Assembly (NCBI RefSeq): GCF_024198175.1
Contig: NZ_JAJVKV010000008.1
Coordinates: 124,001 to 188,000, forward strand
DNA length: 64,000 nt
Source: Pyxidicoccus xibeiensis
GTDB taxonomy: Bacteria > Myxococcota > Myxococcia > Myxococcales > Myxococcaceae
Direction: 5' to 3'
In this document: piece by piece, positions 58,628 through 64,000 of the stretch
Layout: every line of letters begins with the position of its first letter
Numbering within the stretch: position 1 is the stretch's first letter
Notes under the pieces: generated by a model
Database searches by the model: none
What the model saw: the letters and a program-made list of their open reading frames with translations, nothing else
Told to the model about the DNA's origin: nothing
Position numbers and translations under genes: made by a program

Positions 58628-58879
58628 GGCAGCATGGAGTAGCACTGAAGCGCACGCTGCGCCCCTGACGAATCGTGTGGGCACCTGCGCTCCCGGCGTT
58701 CCTGGGGGAGAACCACCGCGCCATCCAGATGCTGGAGGAGGGGCGGGAAGTGTGTCCGGCGATGGGACGCGCAGCGGGAATGGCGCCCGTATCTGGGACG
58801 CGGGCAGCGCCGCTCGCGTGATGCACGCTCGCGGGGAATATGGCCAGGCGGGCTCACGTTGCCCACACTTTTTCCGAGC

Positions 58880-60208
58880 ATGACCCCAGCCCCTTCCGAG
58901 AGCTCTGCCCCCAGCGCCGAGCCCCGTCCCGTGGATTCCGGCGAGCGACTGGCGCTCCTCGACACGCTGCGCGGCTTCGCCCTGTGCGGCGTGTTCATCT
59001 CCAATGTGATGGTGTGGTTCAGCGGCAGGGTGTTCCTGCCGCGAGAGCAGGTCCTCGCGGCGATGAGCAACGCGTCGCTCGCCGACACCATCACCTGGCA
59101 GGCGTTCTCGGTACTGGTGGCCGGGAAGTTCATCACCATCTTCTCCTTCCTCTTCGGCCTGGGCTTCGCGGTGCAGATGGGCCGCGCCGAGGCGCGAGGA
59201 GCCACCATCACGCCGCTCTATGTCCGGCGGCTGGGGGTGATGCTGGTGATGGGGCTCGCCCACCTGTTCCTCATCTGGTACGGCGACATCCTCAGCACGT
59301 ACGCGGCGCTGGGCTTCGGCCTGCTCCTGTTCCGGGGGCGCTCGGACCGGACGCTGCTCATCAGCGCCCTGCTGCTCGCCGTGGGGTGGGGCATCGTCGG
59401 CGTGGTCATCCTGAAGTTCCCACAGCTGATGGCGGACACGCCGGAGGCCGGCGCAGCCATCGCCAAGGCGGCCGGCGAGAAATCCGCGGCCATCAGGGCG
59501 CAGACGCTGGCGGCCTACATGAGTGGGAGCTGGCTGGACGCGACGAAGGCGACCGCCAACTTCTTCTTCCGCGACTACCTGCCCCTGCTCGTCGCCATCA
59601 CGTTCTCGACGTTTGGCCGGTTCCTGCTGGGCCTGCTGGCGGGGCGGCGCCGCATCTTTCACGACGTGCCCCAGCACCTGCGGCTGTTCCGCCGGCTCCT
59701 CGGGTGGGGGCTCGTGGCCGGGGTGATTGGCAGCGGCAGCGGCCTGGTGGTGCAGCAACTCATGCTGAAGAAGGTCTTCACCCCGGAGACGCTGCCGACG
59801 TGGGTGCCCTTCGTCACGGCGCCGCTGCGGCACCTGGGTGAGCTGGGCTTCGCGGCCGTCTACGTGGCCGGCCTCACCTTGCTCTTCCAGCGAGCCACCT
59901 GGCAGCGGGTGCTGGGCCTGCTCGCGCCGGTGGGGCGCATGGCGCTGACGAACTACCTGTCACAGTCCATCATCAGCGTGCTGTTCTTCTACGGGTACGG
60001 CCTGGGCTTCATCACGAAGCTCGGCCCGGCGATGTGCGTCGTGTACTGCCTGGCCGTCTTCGCCGTCCAGGTGGTGTGGAGCCACCTGTGGCTGTCGAGG
60101 TTCCGCTTCGGCCCCGCGGAGTGGGTGTGGCGGTCGCTGACGTATGGAAAGGCCCAGCCGATGCGCCGTGCTGACGCCTCGGGCCAGCGCACGACGGTGC
60201 CGGCGTAG
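58880..60208 (+). CDS. DUF418 (YeiB-like) multi-span membrane protein
   Basis: ATG 58880 gives 442 aa; TTG 58859 is a weaker alternative. After a Ser/Pro-rich start, RLALLDTLRGFALCGVFISNV is the typical N-terminal R-x2-x-D-x-LRGFA signature, followed by FLFGLGFAVQMGRAE, YVRRLGVMLVMGLAHLFLIWYGDIL, and a C-terminal DUF418 part with LAPVGRMALTNYLSQSIIS and FRFGPAEWVWRSLTYGK. About nine membrane helices are visible. The family is distantly like acyltransferase-3 and heparan-alpha-glucosaminide acetyltransferase; function is unproven, perhaps transfer of acyl groups across the membrane. It is divergent from hrpA. Confidence 0.88.
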   Translation: MTPAPSESSAPSAEPRPVDSGERLALLDTLRGFALCGVFISNVMVWFSGRVFLPREQVLAAMSNASLADTITWQAFSVLVAGKFITIFSFLFGLGFAVQMGRAEARGATITPLYVRRLGVMLVMGLAHLFLIWYGDILSTYAALGFGLLLFRGRSDRTLLISALLLAVGWGIVGVVILKFPQLMADTPEAGAAIAKAAGEKSAAIRAQTLAAYMSGSWLDATKATANFFFRDYLPLLVAITFSTFGRFLLGLLAGRRRIFHDVPQHLRLFRRLLGWGLVAGVIGSGSGLVVQQLMLKKVFTPETLPTWVPFVTAPLRHLGELGFAAVYVAGLTLLFQRATWQRVLGLLAPVGRMALTNYLSQSIISVLFFYGYGLGFITKLGPAMCVVYCLAVFAVQVVWSHLWLSRFRFGPAEWVWRSLTYGKAQPMRRADASGQRTTVPA

Positions 60209-60267
60209 CGCGCTTCTACCCTCCGGCTCCTTGGCTACGGCGCCTGAGGGGGCATCGGTCTGTACCG

Positions 60268-60292
60268 CACCGGATTGTTGAGATATCCGGTG
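60268..60292. terminator. Hairpin between convergent genes
   Basis: CACCGGAT (60268-60275) pairs with ATCCGGTG (60285-60292) around a 9-base loop, between the DUF418 gene (+) and the RNA-ligase gene (-). No clear T tract. Confidence 0.45.
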
Positions 60293-60323
60293 GGTCGCAA
60301 TCGGGCCGCCTGCTTCGACTGCA

Positions 60324-61292
60324 TCAGCGCTCGCCGGCCACCGCCTGGACGAGCGGCACGGCGCGCTCGCGGATGTGGGCCGACAGCCGCTCCTCGTCCG
60401 CGGGGTCGAGCGAGCGGCACGCGAGGGGAAAGGCCAGCTCCAGGTCCACCCGCACGTCCAGCACCACCTCGTCGAGCACCTGTCCGGCGTCGCTCCGTCC
60501 CCACTTCGACAGCGCGCTGGCGATGCGCGCCGGGTTCACCAGGCGCTCGGTCCAGGCCATGAGCGCAGGGAGCGACAGCCGCTGGTTCGGGTCCCACGCC
60601 GCGCTCTCGTCGAACCGGGCCTCGTCGAACTCCTCGATCTTCCGTTTGAAGGCGGCGCGCTGGCTGGGAGTGGTGCGCAGCTCGGACTTGATGACCAGGC
60701 CCTCGGCCACGTTGCCGGCGATGGGGGGCAGCCCGAGCAGGGAGGGGAAGCGGGTCTGCGCGCGCGTGGGCACCCCTTCGAGGTCGGAGCGCGTGCCTCG
60801 GCGTAGGACAGGCGGGGTCAGCAGTCCCGCCTCGTGCGCGAGGGCCTCCAGGTCTCCGTGGGCCACCAGCACGCCCGCGTCCTCGTCCGAGCGGGCCACG
60901 AGCATGTCGAACGGCACCCAGTGCAGGTCCGGCGCGTACCAGATGCCCGTCTGCACAGGTGACATCCCCGGCACGGCGGGCACGTCCGGGTGCGGGTAGT
61001 GGCCGCCGAGCAGCTCGCCGTAGAGGTAGACAGTGGAGTCCTCCGTCCCCACGGCACGGGCCATCCGCCGGGCAGCGTCGCCCAGTTGTGCGCGCAGCAA
61101 CTGCCAGCCGAAGAAGGGGTCCTCGTCGGTCAGCCAGGCCTTGCGCTTGCCGAAGTGCACCTGGCCTCGCTGGACGGCCAGCACGAGCTGGGCGCCGTGG
61201 AGCTTCTCCAGGGCCACCCACGTACCGCCGGGGCTGGGCTGGGCTCTCGCCTCACCAGCGGAGGACATCTTGGCGTAGGGACGGAAGCGCAT
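60324..61292 (-). CDS. Rnl2-like RNA ligase
   Basis: ATG 61292 gives 322 aa, near T4 Rnl2 (334), and places FRPYAKMSS at the N-terminus as in the family. Nucleotidyltransferase motifs are in order: motif I VALEKLHGAQL with catalytic Lys30, motif Ia FGKRKAWL, motif III VYLYGELLGG, motif IIIa region WVPFDMLV, motif IV AEGLVIKSE and motif V as K in FKRKIEEF (tentative). Such enzymes seal nicks in double-stranded RNA through an AMP-lysine intermediate. The C-terminal 100 residues, helical, resemble the Rnl2 C-domain. No repair partner (kinase, phosphatase, Hen1) is adjacent, so the substrate is unclear. Confidence 0.82.
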   Translation of the reverse strand: MRFRPYAKMSSAGEARAQPSPGGTWVALEKLHGAQLVLAVQRGQVHFGKRKAWLTDEDPFFGWQLLRAQLGDAARRMARAVGTEDSTVYLYGELLGGHYPHPDVPAVPGMSPVQTGIWYAPDLHWVPFDMLVARSDEDAGVLVAHGDLEALAHEAGLLTPPVLRRGTRSDLEGVPTRAQTRFPSLLGLPPIAGNVAEGLVIKSELRTTPSQRAAFKRKIEEFDEARFDESAAWDPNQRLSLPALMAWTERLVNPARIASALSKWGRSDAGQVLDEVVLDVRVDLELAFPLACRSLDPADEERLSAHIRERAVPLVQAVAGER

Positions 61293-61380
61293 GGCGGGGC
61301 CGGAGGCGGGCGAAGAGGACCCTCGCATGACGCCCGAGGACGCTCCGGCCTGACTCCTCCAGTCCAGTCATCCTCCAGTC

Positions 61381-61551
61381 TTCAACACCACGCGCGCCGA
61401 AATCGAGTCGCTGCCGACGCTCGTTGCGGACCTGGGGCCCGTCTCCATGCCGAGCGTCGGGGGCCGCGAGGCTGACTGGCTGATTCCCAGCCTCGGGTTT
61501 GAGCTGAACCGGGCCGCCCCTCCACGTCCGAGGATGCGGGGCGGCCGGTAG
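61381..61551 (+). pseudogene. Possible 3' gene remnant
   Basis: The frame at 61381 has almost only G/C third positions and reads RAEIESLPTLVADLGPVS, MPSVGGREADWLIPSLGFEL and stops at 61551. It has no proper start, and bases upstream of about 61370 are not coding-like in this frame. It looks like the tail of a deleted gene; the family is unknown. Confidence 0.35.
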
Positions 61552-61559
61552 GTGGAAGA

Positions 61560-62393
61560 CTACCTGTGCGTCGTGCTTTCGCCGGAGAGCGTGACGTTCT
61601 TCGCCGTGCTCTGCACGGTGACGACGTCCACGTCCTGCGCGGCGCCAGCGCTCGGGGCGTCTGCGATCAGCACCAGCTCATCGCCGACGACGGGCTCCGA
61701 GAGCTTGACGGCATGCCCCAGCGTGACGCCATTGGATGGCGACTTGAAAGACATGCTGAGGTGGGGAATCGCGCCGTTGCTGAGCGTCAGCACATTGCCG
61801 GCGTCCCGGCGGCACGGGATTTCACAGTGGGGGCAGGCGAGTGGGCCGCCGCCGCCGATGCACATCTGGTAGCACAGCTCGCGGCTCACCGTCGTGCAGG
61901 TCGGGCGGAGGGAGTGGCTGACCGACTGGGCCGCGATGGTGCCGCTGGGCAGGCCCCTCACGGAGTCCACGAGCTTTCCCTTCGAGTACAGAAACGCTGA
62001 AAAGGTGGTCGGCTCGCCGTCCGCGTCGACGAAGGTGGCAGCGAAGGTCTGCTCATCGCTCCGCTCCGTGACGGTGGAGGTGGCAACCACCTTGCCGCCC
62101 GCCTCGAACGTCGTCACGGTGATGTCCTCACCCGTGCCCGAGGGGTCGCAGGTCTGCCCCGCGCTCCAGGTCTTCGCACCCAGCGTCTCGATGGCCACGC
62201 CGTCCATGCCGGACGTGTCGCTCACATGGGCGGTGAGTTCCTTGCCCTGGACCATCAGCCTCGCGCCGCCCACCGCGCAGTGCGTCAGCCCCGAGAACTG
62301 GACGCAGTCCTGCGCCTGGGCCTGGGACAGTGGGAGGGCGAGGACGAACATCGTGATGACACTGGAGTGGGCCCAACGGCGAAACGAACGCAT
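61560..62393 (-). CDS. Secreted hypothetical protein with Cys-rich centre
   Basis: ATG 62393 has AGGAG about 9 bases upstream and gives 277 aa with signal MRSFRRWAHSSVITMFVLALPLSQAQA. The mature protein starts with beta-rich sequence (CVQFSGLTHCAVGGARLMV, VTTFEAGGKVVATSTVTE), then a compact Cys cluster (CYQMCIGGGGPLACPHCEIPC, cysteines in positions that could form disulfides or bind a metal) and a Gly/Ser-rich end. I do not recognise a family. It stands alone between the RNA ligase and the TetR gene, both on the same strand. Confidence 0.7.
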   Translation of the reverse strand: MRSFRRWAHSSVITMFVLALPLSQAQAQDCVQFSGLTHCAVGGARLMVQGKELTAHVSDTSGMDGVAIETLGAKTWSAGQTCDPSGTGEDITVTTFEAGGKVVATSTVTERSDEQTFAATFVDADGEPTTFSAFLYSKGKLVDSVRGLPSGTIAAQSVSHSLRPTCTTVSRELCYQMCIGGGGPLACPHCEIPCRRDAGNVLTLSNGAIPHLSMSFKSPSNGVTLGHAVKLSEPVVGDELVLIADAPSAGAAQDVDVVTVQSTAKNVTLSGESTTHR

Positions 62394-62562
62394 CAATTGC
62401 TCCTGACACCTTCTCAAGGGAATTCCCGGAAGGGTGGGCTTGCGCGTTCACTTGCTGTGCCAGGAATCCTTCACGTGGCTCCGTCGTCCGCGACAGGTCC
62501 GGACGCGCGGTTGTGGCATGGAGTGTCACAGCTCACGTGCGGTTGTGACAGGCGGCGCTACA

Positions 62563-63171
62563 CTAGGGATCGCTCCCGCCAGACGGCCGGGCCAATGCCC
62601 TGAACGCCTCGTAGACCACCTCATCCGAAATCAACTCCGGTGTGAGGATGCGCTGGAAGGTGAGCCCTTCCACGAGCGAGTTGATGACGCGGACGAGAAC
62701 GTCGGGCGGCATCGGCAGGTCTTGCTCGTCGAACATCGACAGGAGCCAGGCCGCGCCAGCGTCATAGCCGGCGGCCATGACGTCGCGGAACCTCGCCCGC
62801 ACGTCCTCGTGGCGAAGGGCGTAGGCTCGGAACGTCAAGGCTCCGACCGCCGCAGGCTGCCGATGCGGCATCGCCGCGAGGGTGGCCGCAGCCACAGCGT
62901 CCATCAGCTCTGCGAAGGATGCGCCCGGCCGGAGCTCCGGAACAACAGGCGCCCACTGACGCTCCGCCAGCGCCATGAACAGCTCGTCGCGGTTACGGAA
63001 GTTGCCGTAGATCGACCCCGTGCTCACGCCAGCGCGGTGGGCGATCTCCTGCATCGTCGTCTGCTCGAACCCCTTCTCGCGGGTGAGCTCCAGGGCCGCA
63101 TCGAGCAGGCGTGCCCGCGTCCGTGCCCGCTTGTCGCCCTTCGGACTGCCTCGCTGCGTCTCTGACTTCAC
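62563..63171 (-). CDS. TetR-family transcriptional regulator
   Basis: A 202-aa regulator. Residues 16-62 carry the TetR helix-turn-helix: RARLLDAALELTREKGFEQ, TTMQEIAHRAGVSTGSIYG and NFRNRDELF. The remaining 140 residues form the variable ligand-binding domain, with FAELMDAVAAATLAAMP and SLVEGLTFQRILTPELISDEV. It is divergent from a beta-lactamase-family hydrolase across only 53 bases, which suggests that it controls that gene and itself. Confidence 0.92.
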   Translation of the reverse strand: MKSETQRGSPKGDKRARTRARLLDAALELTREKGFEQTTMQEIAHRAGVSTGSIYGNFRNRDELFMALAERQWAPVVPELRPGASFAELMDAVAAATLAAMPHRQPAAVGALTFRAYALRHEDVRARFRDVMAAGYDAGAAWLLSMFDEQDLPMPPDVLVRVINSLVEGLTFQRILTPELISDEVVYEAFRALARPSGGSDP

Positions 63172-63224
63172 TCCGGAGAAAATACCGACTTTATTTTATA
63201 ACGGCATTATATTATTCGTAGGGC
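63172..63224. promoter_or_regulatory. AT-rich divergent promoter/operator of the TetR and hydrolase genes
   Basis: This 53-base region is the most AT-rich part of its neighbourhood. TATAA-CGGCA-TTATA (63197-63211) is a perfect dyad that overlaps likely -10 elements on both strands (TATAAT-like). Because both divergent starts abut it, TetR binding here would silence both. Confidence 0.6.
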
Positions 63225-64000
63225 ATGAACAGCGTCCATCCCGCCCAGAACGACATCGACGCCCTCGTCGCCGCAGGTCAGCTCGCCGGGGCGGTTGGCC
63301 TGGCCTGGAGAAACGGCCGGGTCGCCGGCCAGCTGGTGTCCGGATGGCGAGACCTGGATGGCCGGTCGCCGATGAGGCGAGACGCCCTGTTTCGAATTGC
63401 ATCGCTGACCAAGCCGGTGACCGCGGTCGCCGCGCTCATGCTGCACGACGAAGGTCGCTTCGAGCTGGAGGACCCGATCACCGGGTGGGCGCCGGAGTTC
63501 CGGGACATGCGCGTGCTGTCCACGCCGGACGGATCGCTGGACGACACCGTTCCCGCGGAGCGGCCGATCACGTTCGGGGACCTGCTCTCGCACCGCGCTG
63601 GGTTCACCTACGGCGCGTTCCACTCAGGCCCCCTGCGGAGCGCATACCGCGAAGCCCTGGGCGCCGACCTTGACAGCCATCGTTCGGCGGACGAGTGGGT
63701 GGCTGCGCTCGCGAGCTTGCCGCTCGTCGACCAGCCCGGCCGCGGCTTCCACTATGGCGTCTCGATCGACCTGCTGGGCTTCCTGATCGCGCGCATGGAG
63801 GACGCGCCGCTGGAGGACGTGCTGCGCCAGCGCATCTTCGCGCCGCTCGGGATGGACGACACCGGCTTTGACGTCCCTGAGGGAAAGCGGGAGCGGGTCG
63901 CCGCCATGTACGGGTTCGACGATGAAGGCCGGCTGGAACGGCGAGACAGCCACCCGCCTGAAGAGCCTGCCTTCCTGCCGCGTCGTCCATCGGGCGCGAC
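63225..64000 (+). CDS. Serine beta-lactamase-family hydrolase (class C/EstB-like), 5' part
   Basis: ATG 63225, with GTAGGG upstream, opens a frame that continues past the window end (258 codons seen). The catalytic SxxK is in RIASLTKPVTAVAAL (Ser, Lys), and the second motif is FHYGVSIDLLGFL, where the Tyr-x-Asn of beta-lactamases is Tyr-Gly-Val, as in many EstB-like esterases. ITFGDLLSHRAGFTYG and FAPLGMDDTGFDVP are typical of the family. Substrate may be an ester or peptide rather than an antibiotic. The third motif (HxG/KTG) would lie beyond the window. It is divergent from a TetR regulator, suggesting ligand-induced expression. Confidence 0.9.
   Translation, partial: MNSVHPAQNDIDALVAAGQLAGAVGLAWRNGRVAGQLVSGWRDLDGRSPMRRDALFRIASLTKPVTAVAALMLHDEGRFELEDPITGWAPEFRDMRVLSTPDGSLDDTVPAERPITFGDLLSHRAGFTYGAFHSGPLRSAYREALGADLDSHRSADEWVAALASLPLVDQPGRGFHYGVSIDLLGFLIARMEDAPLEDVLRQRIFAPLGMDDTGFDVPEGKRERVAAMYGFDDEGRLERRDSHPPEEPAFLPRRPSGA

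Noticed and set aside
58628..59833. 400 extra codons at the 5' end of hrpA
   Set aside because: They are antisense to the DUF418 gene and Arg/His/Gln-rich; HrpA length and homology begin at 58627.

Overview
The window is a high-GC bacterial chromosome segment with very strong G/C bias at third codon positions. It most probably comes from a myxobacterium of the Myxococcus/Corallococcus/Stigmatella group. The signs are many secreted and lipid-anchored proteins, a MYXO-CTERM-type C-terminus, a zinc-ribbon plus low-complexity repeat protein, ELWxxDGT-repeat and CARDB-repeat proteins, and a locus resembling the Stigmatella fruiting-body genes fbfA/fbfB. There are about 45 genes, one tRNA-Val(CAC), and no rRNA, CRISPR array or complete insertion sequence that I can see.

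Layout. 0-13 kb is mostly housekeeping: the 3' part of aspartate kinase, a ComEA-like helix-hairpin-helix protein, a zinc-ribbon repeat protein, a membrane GT2 glycosyltransferase with a sigma-54-like promoter, an NlpC/P60-like lipoprotein, a HEAT-like lipoprotein, a UvrD/PcrA helicase, a three-gene operon led by a lid-less Hsp70, and the tRNA with its own promoter and terminator. 13-18 kb holds a TerC-family membrane protein, a Pro-rich lipoprotein and a metallo-beta-lactamase/Rieske fusion. 17.5-25 kb is the most coherent system. A four-gene, translationally coupled minus-strand operon encodes a processive GT2 synthase, an HlyD-like adaptor, a TolC-like outer-membrane factor and a secreted protein. 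It is divergent from a galactose-oxidase-like copper radical oxidase carrying all the catalytic residues. Together they look like a machine that makes, exports and oxidises an extracellular polysaccharide.

25-32.5 kb contains an App1-like phosphatase and a set of genes typical of nonribosomal or polyketide metabolism: Sfp-type PPTase, type II thioesterase, CmlA-like diiron beta-hydroxylase and a PLP aminotransferase, plus an APS kinase. No megasynthase is in view. 32.5-35.5 kb pairs a CPA2 antiporter/USP protein with a fused HTH-EIIANtr regulator, behind a striking palindrome.

35.5-55 kb is rich in secreted and surface proteins: CARDB repeats, OB-fold protein, diheme peroxidase, beta-helix protein with MYXO-CTERM, ELWK repeats and a multidomain diheme oxidoreductase. 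It also holds several gene remnants: an RND transporter tail, a frameshifted winged-helix gene, a zinc-ribbon/propeller fragment and a gene broken at a G7 run. 55-64 kb has HrpA helicase, a DUF418 membrane protein, an Rnl2-like RNA ligase, a secreted protein, and a TetR regulator divergent from a serine beta-lactamase-family hydrolase that runs off the window.

Start codons were moved inward from the longest open frame wherever a Shine-Dalgarno sequence, signal peptide, hairpin or family length argued for it. All functions are inferred from motifs read by eye; no database search was possible.
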